Notes: generated by a model from the sequence alone, not told the origin. 64,000 nt of DNA from JAXGPX01 sp040766745 (GCA_040766745.1 JAXGPX010000002.1:124001-188000); one strand, 5' to 3'; positions 26,394 through 35,547 are shown, counted from the first letter of the stretch. Made by a program: numbers and translations.

Positions 26394-27548
26394 TTAGAAC
26401 AAAATCTTATGCCGCTTCCAGCTTACGTTTAACACAAGGCCCATAGAAAATGTATTCACCACCAGCGCAGTCCCGCCATAACTCAAAAAAGGCAGGGGAA
26501 TACCTGTGACAGGCATAATACCCATGGTCATGCCGATATTGACCAGAATTTGAAACAGGAGCATGGTAAGGACTCCCCCTGCCACCAGGGTCCCTTCTTT
26601 GTCCGGTGATTCAAAGGCTGAAATAAGGCAGCGGTACAAGAGTAGGACATATACACCGAGCACCGCCAGAGTCTTCACAAATCCCAGTTCTTCTCCTACA
26701 ACCGAAAAAATGAAGTCAGTCTGCTGCTCAGGTATAAAGTCCAGTCTGTTCTGAGTACCCTGTCCCAGCCCTTTGCCCCAGACAGTACCTGATCCTATTG
26801 CAATCTTGGACTGTAACACCTGGTAGCCGGTACCCAGAGGATCTTTCTCAGGGTTAAGGGCAGATGTAAGCCTGTTAATCCAGTGCTCCTCAATGGGAAG
26901 AGGGACTCCCGCGTACAGGTACAACCATAGAAGAATCAGCACCACAATCAGGCCTGTAGCCATAAGGCGGAAAAGCAGTTTCCCCGGCGCTCCTGAAAAA
27001 TACAGCATACCTGTGGCAATCACTACAATTACAAGGGTAGTCCCAAGGTCTGGCTGCTTAAGTACCAGAACTGCAGGAATGGCCAGCCATCCATAAACCG
27101 GGACAACGTCCCAAAACGAATCAGGCGGGCCGTCTCTTGTACACAGCAGATTGGCTGTGAGCAGAATAGTAACCAGTTTCTGAAGTTCCGAGGGTTGAAG
27201 ATCAAAGAACCCTAACGGAATCCATCTGGTAGAGCCACCTACAGTCTTGCCAATGAAAGGCAATGCAGCAAGCAGCATCAAATTAGCCGCATATATCCAG
27301 GGTGATACCCTGATTAGATCCCGGTAGTCAATAAAAGTCCCTAGCCCAAGCATCATCAGAGATACAACGATCAGGGCTAATTGCTTTTTTACGTAATAAT
27401 GCCCGCCTGCCGAATGGGTAGCGCTGTCAATGAGGGGAAGAGACAGAATCTCAAGAAACAGCACAGCGCCTAGTAGCCAAAAATCTATGCGCTTTACTGC
27501 TCTTCTTTCAATCCTGACGCTTGGCAGTTCAATCGTTTGCCCTTCCAC
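26394..27548 (-). CDS. rodA: Rod-shape SEDS glycosyltransferase RodA
   Basis: 384 residues with about ten membrane helices. RodA polymerises lipid II into glycan strands during side-wall growth, together with a class B penicillin-binding protein. Family motifs: GGSTRWIPLGFFDLQPSELQK, LKQPDLGTTLV, WGKGLGQGTQNRLDFIPEQQTDFIF and GIPLPFLSYGG near the C-terminus. The aspartate in the extracellular loop region (TQNRLDFIPE) is kept. The start (GTG 27548) overlaps minE by 20 bases and its ribosome site abuts it, so the true start may be slightly downstream. Cognate PBP2 lies four genes upstream in the same operon. Confidence 0.93.
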   Translation of the reverse strand: MEGQTIELPSVRIERRAVKRIDFWLLGAVLFLEILSLPLIDSATHSAGGHYYVKKQLALIVVSLMMLGLGTFIDYRDLIRVSPWIYAANLMLLAALPFIGKTVGGSTRWIPLGFFDLQPSELQKLVTILLTANLLCTRDGPPDSFWDVVPVYGWLAIPAVLVLKQPDLGTTLVIVVIATGMLYFSGAPGKLLFRLMATGLIVVLILLWLYLYAGVPLPIEEHWINRLTSALNPEKDPLGTGYQVLQSKIAIGSGTVWGKGLGQGTQNRLDFIPEQQTDFIFSVVGEELGFVKTLAVLGVYVLLLYRCLISAFESPDKEGTLVAGGVLTMLLFQILVNIGMTMGIMPVTGIPLPFLSYGGTALVVNTFSMGLVLNVSWKRHKILF

Positions 27549-27792
27549 TCCTTCTAATAGATCTTACAGGTATACTAGCCACTAAAGCTTTTTTTCGTTC
27601 ACTGTCTCTCCAATCAAATTCTAGCCCACTTTCGTCTATTTCAACAAACTTAGAAATTGCCAGAATAACCGCGTCTCTCATCTGTTCCATGGTCTGGGGG
27701 GACAGAGCCAACCTGTCCTGCATCAAGACCAGTTTGAGTCTGTCTCGGGCAACCTCCTTAGACTGTTCCTTTCTTTTGAAAAAACCAAACAA
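27529..27792 (-). CDS. minE: Cell division topological factor MinE
   Basis: 87 residues, normal for MinE. N-terminal amphipathic membrane-binding segment (FGFFKRKEQSKEVARDRL) followed by the MinD-interacting strand LVLMQDRLALSP and the C-terminal dimerisation domain (EQMRDAVILAISKFVEID). MinE releases MinD from the membrane to drive Min oscillation. TTG start after GGGGGGATAGGC. Follows minD by 11 bases. A minCDE trio with MinE, rather than DivIVA-only control, fits many Clostridia. Confidence 0.92.
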   Translation of the reverse strand: MFGFFKRKEQSKEVARDRLKLVLMQDRLALSPQTMEQMRDAVILAISKFVEIDESGLEFDWRDSERKKALVASIPVRSIRRSGRAND

Positions 27793-27803
27793 GCCTATCC
27801 CCC

Positions 27804-28601
27804 CTACTTAGTCTTAATCAATCTCATTAGTCTCTCCCAAAAGGTCTCATGCTCGGTAAGATCCAAGAAGGGAACTTCTTCACCCAGTATACGCTGTGCT
27901 ATGTTCCTAAAAGCTTCTCCTGCTTTTGACTGGTTAGATGACATAGCAGCAGGCTCGCCACGGTTTGTTGAAACTACTATGTACTCATCATCAGGAACAA
28001 CACCCATTAGGTCTATTGCCAAAATGTCGATAATATCGGGTATGTCCATCATGTCGCCTCTGGCCACCATCTTAGGCCTGAGCCTGTTTACAATGAGACC
28101 GGGTTTCTCGAATCCAGAGGCCTCCAAGAGCCCGATTATCCTGTCAGCATCCCTTACAGCAGAGATTTCAGGGGTAGTCACAATCAGCGCCCTGTCAGCT
28201 CCTGCAACCGCGTTTCTGAAACCCTGTTCAATACCTGCCGGGCAATCAACAAGAATATAGTCATGCTCTTCTTTGAGCTGCTCGATAAGCCCTTTCATCT
28301 GCTCAGGAGTGACTGATGTCTTGTCCTTGGTCTGAGCTGCAGGAAGCAGAAATAGCCCGTCCAGCCTCTTGTCCTTAATAAGAGCCTGCCTGAGTCTACA
28401 GAACCCTTCAACCACATCAACAAGATCATATACTATGCGGTTTTCAAGCCCCATTACCACGTCTAGGTTCCTGAGTCCGATGTCTGCATCAACAAGGGCA
28501 ACTTTGTGTCCCAGAGACGCCAGGGCAACACCAAGATTTGCACATGTAGTGGTTTTCCCGACGCCTCCTTTTCCAGATGTAATCACTATTGCTTCACTCA
28601 A
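27804..28601 (-). CDS. minD: Septum site-determining ATPase MinD
   Basis: 265 residues from TTG 28601, with GGAGGGAGA 7-8 bases upstream; its TTGA overlaps the minC stop. ParA-type ATPase: deviant Walker A GKGGVGKTT right after the SEAIVITS strand, switch I/II (VDADIGLRNLD), LVDCPAGIEQGF and the PEISAVRDADR segment. The C-terminal amphipathic membrane-targeting helix ETFWERLMRLIKTK is intact. MinD carries MinC to the membrane and blocks Z-ring assembly away from midcell. Confidence 0.95.
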   Translation of the reverse strand: MSEAIVITSGKGGVGKTTTCANLGVALASLGHKVALVDADIGLRNLDVVMGLENRIVYDLVDVVEGFCRLRQALIKDKRLDGLFLLPAAQTKDKTSVTPEQMKGLIEQLKEEHDYILVDCPAGIEQGFRNAVAGADRALIVTTPEISAVRDADRIIGLLEASGFEKPGLIVNRLRPKMVARGDMMDIPDIIDILAIDLMGVVPDDEYIVVSTNRGEPAAMSSNQSKAGEAFRNIAQRILGEEVPFLDLTEHETFWERLMRLIKTK

Positions 28602-29332
28602 CGGTCTCCCTCCCAACGGCTTCCATCCAATGGTTCTACGAGAATCATTCCATCCTTCAACCTTGCTACTTCAGGTTCTTTTGGAGTCCCAAGGTCGCCT
28701 TCAGGCGGACGCCCAATTACATCACCTATTCTTAGCTGGGTAGGCTCCAATTTGAACGCTACTACTACTCCTGAGTCTCCTCCTGCACCTGCGTGGGCGA
28801 GCCCTCTCAAGGCCCCCATGACCACAATATCACCGGTTGCCCTTATCTCTGCTCCCGGATTCACATCGCCCACAATAACTACGTTACCTTCGTATGTTAT
28901 CCGCTGGCCCGACCTAAGGGTCCCCTTGTATAACAGAGTCTGTGGCCAACCGGCAGCCCTGGTCTCATTTCTCACAGTTCTTGGCCTGTAATCCATATTT
29001 CTTGATTCTCTCTTAAGAGTCCTTGTGCTTTTTTCGACATCTTCTGCATTTGACCTACGGTTCTTAGGAGGTTCGTGGTCCCCGTGGATTATCTTTTTGA
29101 GGCGCAATCCATGGGGAAAAGCCAGTATGTTCTGAATCTCCAATATCTGGTCAATTGACAGGTTAAGCTTTCCTGTATCCAAGACTACATCAGCGCCTTG
29201 GAAGAATAACTCTGCCCGCTTCAGATGTTCTTGCAGTTTCTCTTTTAAGATATCGAAATCTTTGCCGTCATTTAAGATCAACTGCAGGCCGCTTTTTGTG
29301 CCTCTAAAAATTACATCCTGCCTTTGGGCCAT
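28598..29332 (-). CDS. minC: Septum site-determining protein MinC
   Basis: 244 residues. The N-terminal domain (about 1-100) inhibits FtsZ polymerisation; a charged linker rich in Arg and Lys (about 95-125) leads to a C-terminal right-handed beta-helix (LYKGTLRSGQRITYEGNVVIVGDVNPGAEI...) that binds MinD. The RSGQ and GDVNPGAEI motifs are those of the family. ATG with GGGAGGAG 9 bases upstream, 20 bases after PBP2. Coupled to minD by a 4-base overlap. Confidence 0.93.
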   Translation of the reverse strand: MAQRQDVIFRGTKSGLQLILNDGKDFDILKEKLQEHLKRAELFFQGADVVLDTGKLNLSIDQILEIQNILAFPHGLRLKKIIHGDHEPPKNRRSNAEDVEKSTRTLKRESRNMDYRPRTVRNETRAAGWPQTLLYKGTLRSGQRITYEGNVVIVGDVNPGAEIRATGDIVVMGALRGLAHAGAGGDSGVVVAFKLEPTQLRIGDVIGRPPEGDLGTPKEPEVARLKDGMILVEPLDGSRWEGDR

Positions 29333-29352
29333 TTTGGTGCTCCTCCCTGAGG

Positions 29353-31221
29353 TTACTCTAGACCGTTTTCCTGTATAGTCGGATTCCTAAGCATAACAAA
29401 CGCATCGAATATCTCCCTGGCTACAGGTGCAGCTACCCCTGAACCCGATCCACCTTGATCCACTACTACAGCTAGGGCAATCTCAGGATCCTCATAGGGG
29501 CCAAACCCTACAAACCATGCATGATCCTCTCCCAGTGGGTTCTGAGCAGTCCCGGTCTTCCCTCCTACTTTAAGGGGAAGATCGTAAAAGATCCAGTAAG
29601 CCGTACCTTTGCTTTCAGAAGTAACCTTTAGCATACCTTCCATAACTGTACTGAGAACCTCAGGTTCTACATCCAAAGTACTCGCTATCTTAGGCTCAAT
29701 CTCTTCAACGACTTTATGTTCAGAATCAACAACCCTGGCAGCAAGCCTCGGTGTCATTCTTACGCCATTGTTGGCAATAGCCTGAACCACTGAAGCCATC
29801 TGAATAGGTGTATACATGTGAAACACCTGGCCCATGGCTGCCATCATATGTTCTGAAAACAAGAATTCAGGTTGGGCCACCCTGCCTTCGCCATAAGCTT
29901 TCTTTTTCCACTCTGTGCTGGGAACTGTGCCATAGTTCTCACCAAAAAGATCAATCCCTGTCTTCTGCCCAAGCCCCAAGATACGCGAATATTCTGCAAG
30001 GGTGTCTACTCCTAAACGCCTGCCTATTTCGTAAAAATAAGTGTTGCACGAAACTGCAAGTGCATCTTCTATGTTTACATACCCGTGGCCCCCTCTTCTG
30101 TGGCATATAAGGGTTGGGGCCATAGGATGATATCCCGGATCAAAAATCATTTCAGCCGGAGTTGTCTTGCCGTCTGCAAGGGCAGCTACTGCTGTGACTA
30201 TCTTGTAAGCTGAACCCGGTGGGTAAAGCCCAGTTGTGGCCAGATTAGCGAAACGCCATTCTCCTGATGCAAGTTTGTCGTTTAGCTCCTTAGAGGTGAT
30301 TCCGGAAATCAATGCGTTTGGATCAAACCCCGGAACAGAAGCTATGGCCAAAACGCCTCCGGTCTTTACGTCAAGAACTACAGCAGAAGCCCCCTTGGCT
30401 TTCTTATTTGTTGAAAGAGTCTTGAGCAAAGCACTTTCCACAGCTTTTTGAAGGCCTAGGTCAATTTCAAGCTGAATGGATTTGCCAGGCTCAGGATCTA
30501 TGCCTGAGCCGGCATTGCCTGTAGGCCTTCCCCGGTAATCGACCTCCACCTGGTACCCACCATCTATGCCTCTTAAAATATTCTCATAGTATGCCTCTAG
30601 GCCTTCCTGTCCGACAATGTTACCCATTCTGTAATCCTGCCATCTCGGGTCTGCAAGTTGAGCCCCGGTGATCTCGCCTACATATCCCAAACTGGTGCTC
30701 ATAAGTTCATCCTCTGGGTAATATCGAACAGGCTGAGCATCAATGAACACCCCTGGGAGATTAGGGGCATCTTCTACGATCTTTGTGTAGATCTCAGCCG
30801 AAATGTCTTTGGCGATAGGTATGGGTTCGAAGTACCTGCCTGAATACTGCTCTACTTTCTTTTCTATTTTAGATAGTTCGATTCCAAGTATACTTGAAAG
30901 CCGGGGCAGCGTTTCTTCAGCCTTTGCCTGATCCAGGTACCAATAGAACACGGTGAAAGCAGGCCTTGAAGTTACCAGAACCTTCCCGTTGCGATCAAAG
31001 ATTTCGCCCCTTGGGGCAGGAATAGGAGTAATTCTAAGGTAGTTATCTTCAGACAAGGACCTGTAGCGCTCGCCTTTGATTATCTGCAAATTAAACAGTT
31101 GAAATCCGATAACAGCAAAAGTGGCAATGATTATCACCAACAATACATTTCTTATTCGCTTAAGCTCACCAGACGGCAGGTTACCGGATCGCTCCCCTCT
31201 GGTCCTATAACCGAGATTCAT
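29353..31221 (-). CDS. mrdA: Penicillin-binding protein 2 (class B transpeptidase)
   Basis: 622 residues. A single membrane anchor (about 27-47, VLLVIIIATFAVIGFQLF) is followed by a PBP dimerisation domain and the transpeptidase domain. Active-site motifs are complete: SAYK in YPPGSAYKIV, SCN (AVSCNTYFYE) and KTGTAQ (GGKTGTAQNPL). With RodA it builds side-wall peptidoglycan in the elongasome. The start overlaps the end of mreD by 17 bases. Its gene order after mreBCD is the classic one. Confidence 0.94.
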   Translation of the reverse strand: MNLGYRTRGERSGNLPSGELKRIRNVLLVIIIATFAVIGFQLFNLQIIKGERYRSLSEDNYLRITPIPAPRGEIFDRNGKVLVTSRPAFTVFYWYLDQAKAEETLPRLSSILGIELSKIEKKVEQYSGRYFEPIPIAKDISAEIYTKIVEDAPNLPGVFIDAQPVRYYPEDELMSTSLGYVGEITGAQLADPRWQDYRMGNIVGQEGLEAYYENILRGIDGGYQVEVDYRGRPTGNAGSGIDPEPGKSIQLEIDLGLQKAVESALLKTLSTNKKAKGASAVVLDVKTGGVLAIASVPGFDPNALISGITSKELNDKLASGEWRFANLATTGLYPPGSAYKIVTAVAALADGKTTPAEMIFDPGYHPMAPTLICHRRGGHGYVNIEDALAVSCNTYFYEIGRRLGVDTLAEYSRILGLGQKTGIDLFGENYGTVPSTEWKKKAYGEGRVAQPEFLFSEHMMAAMGQVFHMYTPIQMASVVQAIANNGVRMTPRLAARVVDSEHKVVEEIEPKIASTLDVEPEVLSTVMEGMLKVTSESKGTAYWIFYDLPLKVGGKTGTAQNPLGEDHAWFVGFGPYEDPEIALAVVVDQGGSGSGVAAPVAREIFDAFVMLRNPTIQENGLE

Positions 31222-31753
31222 AGCCGATTCGACCTGCCTTTTCCTTCTCGTTGTCTGGCCAAAGTTTTAGAAGCAAGTTTGAGATGTTTCTGATTAGAAA
31301 ACAAAACGGAATGGCCATGATAAAAGCCCAGGCAACAGCAGAAGGCAAGATTTCCTTTAGGAAAAACGCCAAGTTAATTGGGCTTCTCAATAGCCTAAGC
31401 GTGACATATGACACAAAATCGCTCATAAGAACAGAAACCGTTGCTGCTATGCTCGCAGAAAACATCATGCCGGGATTTAGGAATCCTCTCATCCATGACA
31501 TAGACATAGCTGCCACCGATAGAGACAGCGCTGAGAACCCGAAAATTCTTCCCACAAATAGATCTTGCATAAGCCCAACAGCAAAACCTGTCACCCCACT
31601 GGCCGGCCATGGGCTAATCCACCCTGCAGCGCATGCCAAAGCAATTGCCAAATCAGGCCCTCTGGCGCTGCCCAGGTATACATACTGGATAAGCAGGACG
31701 AGAGGCGCCAACAACAGACATATAACAAACAGGCCTATATCTCTTCTGGTCAT
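31205..31753 (-). CDS. mreD: Rod shape-determining protein MreD
   Basis: 182 residues with about five to six hydrophobic helices and little else conserved, as usual for MreD. The GLMQDLFVGRIFGFSAL loop resembles the conserved region after the first helices. It bridges MreC and the elongasome core in the membrane. Start overlaps mreC stop (ATGA), so translation is coupled. Identification rests as much on its place between mreC and PBP2 as on sequence. Confidence 0.88.
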   Translation of the reverse strand: MTRRDIGLFVICLLLAPLVLLIQYVYLGSARGPDLAIALACAAGWISPWPASGVTGFAVGLMQDLFVGRIFGFSALSLSVAAMSMSWMRGFLNPGMMFSASIAATVSVLMSDFVSYVTLRLLRSPINLAFFLKEILPSAVAWAFIMAIPFCFLIRNISNLLLKLWPDNEKEKAGRIGYESRL

Positions 31754-32562
31754 TTAATCATCACTAAGACTTCCTCGAGATGCTCAAAATCAGTGGTGGG
31801 CTTGACACGGCATTCCTTGACTAATCCAGGCTGAGGGATATAAACCTCTGTTACTTCGCCAATAAGCAACCCTGACGGGTACAGGCTGCCAACACCCGAT
31901 GTGAGAATCTGATCTCCTGCGTGAACATCAGCATCTTTGGAGAAGAATCGCATTGTTAAACTGTCTTGGCTATTTCCTCCAAGTACTACTCCGTAGTCCC
32001 TTGACCTTGCAACCAGCGCTCCTACGCCACTTTCAGGGTCTGTAAGAAGCAATACCTGAGCTCTTTGCTCATCCAGCTTCACGACCCGCCCTACAAGGCC
32101 ACTTCTTGAAATTACGGGAGCATCTATTTCCACACCATCTTCCTTACCTAACGCAACAGTTACCGTTGAGAACCACCTGCTCGGGTTCCGTCCTATTACA
32201 TCGGCAGCTCTGTATTCCCCTATTACTTGCTCCCTGAACCCCAGGAGATCCCTAAGCCTTTGGTTCTCATCTTGAATTTCATGAAATTGGGCCAAAAGGG
32301 CTTCCAAAGTTTCAAGCCTTCGTTTGATCTCTCGATTCTCTTCCAGAAGTTCCTCTTTCGATCTTAGGATAGATGTGAAGTCTACAGTCTTTTGCCTAAT
32401 AGAAGAAAATAGATTAAGCCCCGGCTGAATCCCTTTCCATAGCAAACTCTCCCAAAATGAGGGGCTGTCTTGGGAACTGCCTGTAATGTTCATCAGAAAC
32501 ACTGAGGCGGCTACAAGAAGCGTAGCAGCAATAACTTTCTTATAGGGAAATAGCCGCCTCAC
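31750..32562 (-). CDS. mreC: Rod shape-determining protein MreC
   Basis: 270 residues: a membrane helix near residues 10-28, a coiled coil (about 65-105, SKEELLEENREIKRRLETLE) and two beta-barrel domains with GRNPSRWFSTVTVALGKEDG, LVGRVVKLDEQRAQVLLLTDP and TSGVGSLYPSGLLIGEV. MreC anchors PBP2 and MreB outside and inside the membrane. GTG start after AAGGATGA. Confidence 0.92.
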   Translation of the reverse strand: MRRLFPYKKVIAATLLVAASVFLMNITGSSQDSPSFWESLLWKGIQPGLNLFSSIRQKTVDFTSILRSKEELLEENREIKRRLETLEALLAQFHEIQDENQRLRDLLGFREQVIGEYRAADVIGRNPSRWFSTVTVALGKEDGVEIDAPVISRSGLVGRVVKLDEQRAQVLLLTDPESGVGALVARSRDYGVVLGGNSQDSLTMRFFSKDADVHAGDQILTSGVGSLYPSGLLIGEVTEVYIPQPGLVKECRVKPTTDFEHLEEVLVMIK

Positions 32563-32581
32563 CTAATGTCATCCTTCCTTT

Positions 32582-33607
32582 TCAGCGCTTGGATGAAGCC
32601 AGGACTTTCCTTAAGGTCTCAATTTCCTCAAGAGCTTTCCCTGTCCCACGAACCACTGCATACATTGGCTCGTCCACTGTATGAACAGGCATACCTGTTT
32701 CCTGACTCACTAACTTATCCAAGCCTTTCAGCATGGAACCTCCGCCTGTCATGACAATACCTCTATCCATAATATCGGCTGCAAGCTCAGGAGGAGTATT
32801 TTCCAAAGTCTCTTTGATACCCTCTAGAATGGAGTTCACAGGCTCAGAAAGGGCTTTTCTGATTTCCCGCGAGTCGATTGTAATAGTTCTGGGCAAACCT
32901 GTAACCAGGTCCCGCCCGCGTATTTCCATAGTCTCTTCTTGTTCCAGGTCAAAAGCAGAACCTATAGTTGTCTTTACCTCTTCTGCGGTCCTTTCGCCAA
33001 TAAGCAAGTTATAAGCCCGCTTCACATAGTTAACTACTGCGTCATCCATCTCGTCTCCGCCCACTCTTATAGACCGGGAGGCTACAATGCCATCAAGAGA
33101 GATGACGGCTACTTCGCTTGTTCCGCCGCCTACGTCAACGATCATGTTGCCGGTTGGCTCATTAACCGGCAAACCTGCACCAATGGCAGCAGCCATAGGT
33201 TCTTCAATCGTATAGGCTTCTCTGGCTCCGGCCCTTAGTACTGCGTCCAGTACGGCCCTTCTTTCAACCTCTGTACAGCCTGAAGGGACGGCCACAATGA
33301 CTCTTGGCTTTAGAAGGCCCCGCCTGTATGTCTTTCTTATAAAATGGTGCATCATTGTCTGGGTTACGTCAAAATCAGCAATGACCCCGTCTTTCATGGG
33401 CCTTATGGCAATTATGTTACCAGGGGTTCGTCCAATCATTTGCTTGGCTTCAGTCCCGACAGCAAGAACTTCTTTAGTCTCGGCATGAATAGCCACAACT
33501 GAAGGTTCAACCAGCACAATTCCTTTTCCCCTGAGGTGAACCAGAGTATTTGCGGTTCCCAAATCCATGCCAATATCCCTGGTAATATACTTATAAAGCC
33601 ATTGCAC
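32582..33607 (-). CDS. mreB: Actin-like cell-shape protein MreB
   Basis: 341 residues from GTG 33607 (GAGGGGAG 9 bases upstream); an in-frame TTG at 33634 is too early for the family. Bacterial actin that forms membrane filaments guiding cell-wall synthesis. ATP-binding features: DIGMDLGTANTLV (phosphate 1), IVDVGGGTSEVAVISL (phosphate 2), VMTGGGSMLKGLD (adenosine) and the connecting MMHHFIRKTY segment. Located 40 bases after radC. Confidence 0.95.
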   Translation of the reverse strand: MQWLYKYITRDIGMDLGTANTLVHLRGKGIVLVEPSVVAIHAETKEVLAVGTEAKQMIGRTPGNIIAIRPMKDGVIADFDVTQTMMHHFIRKTYRRGLLKPRVIVAVPSGCTEVERRAVLDAVLRAGAREAYTIEEPMAAAIGAGLPVNEPTGNMIVDVGGGTSEVAVISLDGIVASRSIRVGGDEMDDAVVNYVKRAYNLLIGERTAEEVKTTIGSAFDLEQEETMEIRGRDLVTGLPRTITIDSREIRKALSEPVNSILEGIKETLENTPPELAADIMDRGIVMTGGGSMLKGLDKLVSQETGMPVHTVDEPMYAVVRGTGKALEEIETLRKVLASSKR

Positions 33608-33647
33608 CTTCTCCCACTCCCCTCTAAGTTGCAAGAAACTCAGTCGC

Positions 33648-34355
33648 CTACCATGTAAACCAGTCTGTAAAAGACTCCCTCATACTAACGTACTGGCCAT
33701 GGCCAACTACCACATGGTCCAGCACATGGATTCCAACAATTTTCCCTGCTTCAATAATTCTCTTTGTTATCCTGATATCATCATCGCTTGGCGCAGCTTC
33801 ACCGCTCGGATGATTGTGAGCCAGGATTACCGCAGCCGCGCTCTTCTTTATACAGTTTTTGAATATCTCCCTAGGGTGAACAATAGACGTATCCAGACTG
33901 CCAATGGAAATGGTCTCCGTTGTAATAATCTGATTTCGCACATTGAGCATAATAATGCAGAAATGCTCCCGGTCCAGATCTTCCATGCTACTCCTTAAGA
34001 GTTCGTATACGTCTTTTCCATGCCGTATCCGTATAACCTTCTCAGCGAAATCTGCAGTCTTCTGAAGACGCCTGGAAATCTCAAGGCATGCTTTGAGCCT
34101 TGCTGCCTTGGCCGGCCCTATTCCCGAAAGGGACATGATCTCCTCGGTTGAACTCTCCTTGAGAAAATCCAGGCCCGGCCCGTAATTGTTCTCTCCCCAG
34201 CACAAAAGCCTCTTGGCTACATCAAGGGCAGTCTCCCTTGAGTTCCCGGTGCCTAGCAAAATGGCCAGGAGCTCAGCATCGGAGAGAGCTTGAGGCCCTA
34301 GCGACTGCAGCCTTTCTCTGGGCTTTTCATGTTCAGGCCAATCTTTTATTGTCAA
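33648..34355 (-). CDS. radC: RadC family JAB/MPN-domain protein
   Basis: 235 residues. Helix-hairpin-helix N-terminal part (GPQALSDAELLAILLGTG, LSGIGPAKAARLKACLE) and a JAMM/MPN+ domain with glutamate and HNHPSGEAAPSDDD, the metal motif. Function of RadC remains unclear despite its old link with repair; it often lies next to maf and mreB. The TTG at 34355 has only a weak site, but a perfect AGGAGG sits at 34379-34384, exactly 8 bases before an in-frame ATA at 34370, and the extra residues (ALDRLTIKDWP) look family-like. The true start may therefore be ATA. Confidence 0.9.
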   Translation of the reverse strand: MTIKDWPEHEKPRERLQSLGPQALSDAELLAILLGTGNSRETALDVAKRLLCWGENNYGPGLDFLKESSTEEIMSLSGIGPAKAARLKACLEISRRLQKTADFAEKVIRIRHGKDVYELLRSSMEDLDREHFCIIMLNVRNQIITTETISIGSLDTSIVHPREIFKNCIKKSAAAVILAHNHPSGEAAPSDDDIRITKRIIEAGKIVGIHVLDHVVVGHGQYVSMRESFTDWFTW

Positions 34356-34417
34356 TCTATCCAGGGCTATGGCTAATACCTCCTAAGATCCCTTCGCAGC
34401 CACACCCCACAATCTCA

Positions 34418-35017
34418 TTAATCAATGAGACTCTTTATATCCACACCAGCCTTCTTTAGTATCTCATACAATTTGGGTATGGGAAGACCAATTACACTGG
34501 TGTAATCACCCATTATTCCAGTAATAAACAAGGCGGCCCTACCTTGAATAGCGTAACTGCCGGCTTTACCCATAGGCTCATTTGTGCTTACATACCACTG
34601 GATTTCACCGGAGTCCATTTCACGCATGGTTACACTGGAGCAGTCAAAATCAGAAATGAATTCTTGTGTTCCCGGACGGTACAGAGCTAGACCTGTATAT
34701 ACTTGGTGAGTCCTTCCCGAGAGCCTTTCGAGCATACTAACGGCATCTTTACGGCCTCTGGGCTTCCCAAGAACCTCACCGTCAAGGACTACAATGGTAT
34801 CAGCACCTAAAACAAGATCAGATGGGTACTTGCAAGCAACAGCCTCTGCCTTTTTTCGGGCAAGGACAGATACAAATACATCCGGTGTAAAGCCATTGTT
34901 GTCGATGCATGTTTCGTCAAAATCAGACGGAATAACCACTGGGTTTATCCCAACTGTCTCCAGCAAGTCCTTCCTTCGAGGCGACCCTGACGCCAATATC
35001 AGTCTCAACTCATTCAC
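34418..35017 (-). CDS. maf: Maf-like nucleotide pyrophosphatase
   Basis: 199 residues. Removes modified or mispaired nucleotides as dTTP/UTP-type pyrophosphatase. Family motifs: LASGSPRRKDLLE at the N-terminus, LGADTIVVLDGEVLGKP in the centre and GKAGSYAIQGRAALFI with the catalytic acidic and lysine residues. GTG start overlaps the DUF4321 stop as GTGA. A loop RRGRK variant (GRKDAVSMLERLSGRTHQVYTG) follows the expected order. Confidence 0.93.
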   Translation of the reverse strand: MNELRLILASGSPRRKDLLETVGINPVVIPSDFDETCIDNNGFTPDVFVSVLARKKAEAVACKYPSDLVLGADTIVVLDGEVLGKPRGRKDAVSMLERLSGRTHQVYTGLALYRPGTQEFISDFDCSSVTMREMDSGEIQWYVSTNEPMGKAGSYAIQGRAALFITGIMGDYTSVIGLPIPKLYEILKKAGVDIKSLID

Positions 35018-35259
35018 CGCCCAAGAATCAATACCAAAATAAGTACAAGTAGTGCCCCAGCCAGATTAAGGTGGATGCTAAAACCAAACGTAAACGAGAT
35101 AACATTAAGATCCACATGGAAAGGTGGCTGCAGCCCCACAGCAAATCCCCTGGCAAGTATAGGTGCTACGCCGGACAGCACCTCGCCAACAACACTACCG
35201 ACAATGGCGCCTGCAAGCAAAGCGATTATCCACACCCATGTGCGAGACTGTCTCCTCAT
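35014..35259 (-). CDS. DUF4321 small membrane protein
   Basis: 81 residues with two hydrophobic segments (about 8-30 and 58-80) separated by ARGFAVGLQPPFHVDLNVISFTF. DUF4321 proteins are small membrane proteins regularly found just ahead of maf in Clostridia; no function is known. ATG with GGGAGGCGG at 9 bases. It heads the maf-radC-mre-min-rodA operon and lies directly after a strong promoter. Confidence 0.75.
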   Translation of the reverse strand: MRRQSRTWVWIIALLAGAIVGSVVGEVLSGVAPILARGFAVGLQPPFHVDLNVISFTFGFSIHLNLAGALLVLILVLILGR

Positions 35260-35276
35260 GGTTATCCGCCTCCCAA

Positions 35277-35305
35277 ATTATACCAACTTCAATGTGTCCT
35301 GTTAA
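35277..35305 (-). promoter_or_regulatory. Promoter of the shape/division operon
   Basis: Minus-strand TTAACA (35300-35305) and a perfect TATAAT (35277-35282) with 17 bases between. The predicted transcript start is near 35270, so only about 11 bases, almost all of them the ribosome site, precede the DUF4321 start codon. Confidence 0.7.
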
Positions 35306-35475
35306 ACCCAAATCTATGCATGGAGTGCTAGTACAAACGGCATCCTACCTGCAATACTATTTGAACTCGAACTTATCTACAAGCCCTTTTGGTGCAATAC
35401 CCCACAGTCGACACAAAAACTCATGCTGCCTTTCTGTGCCATCCGGGGTGTGAGTTTCCTCGCCCAGACATCATA

Positions 35476-35503
35476 TCCGCCGGAGCACAAGGCATCCGGC
35501 GGA
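35476..35503. repeat. 9-bp inverted repeat downstream of rnfB
   Basis: TCCGCCGGA and TCCGGCGGA enclose a 10-base loop in the 288-base gap between rnfB and DUF4321. It could end the rnf transcript or protect its 3' end. No T-run follows on either strand, so a simple intrinsic terminator is not supported. Nothing else is recognised in the gap apart from the operon promoter. Confidence 0.5.
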
Positions 35504-35547
35504 GTCAAATTACAATGATGTAGTTTACAAAAGGCGCTGCGCACTTA

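Noticed and set aside
35476..35503. Inverted repeat after rnfB as an intrinsic terminator
   Set aside because: Strong stem but no T-run on either strand; listed only as a repeat.
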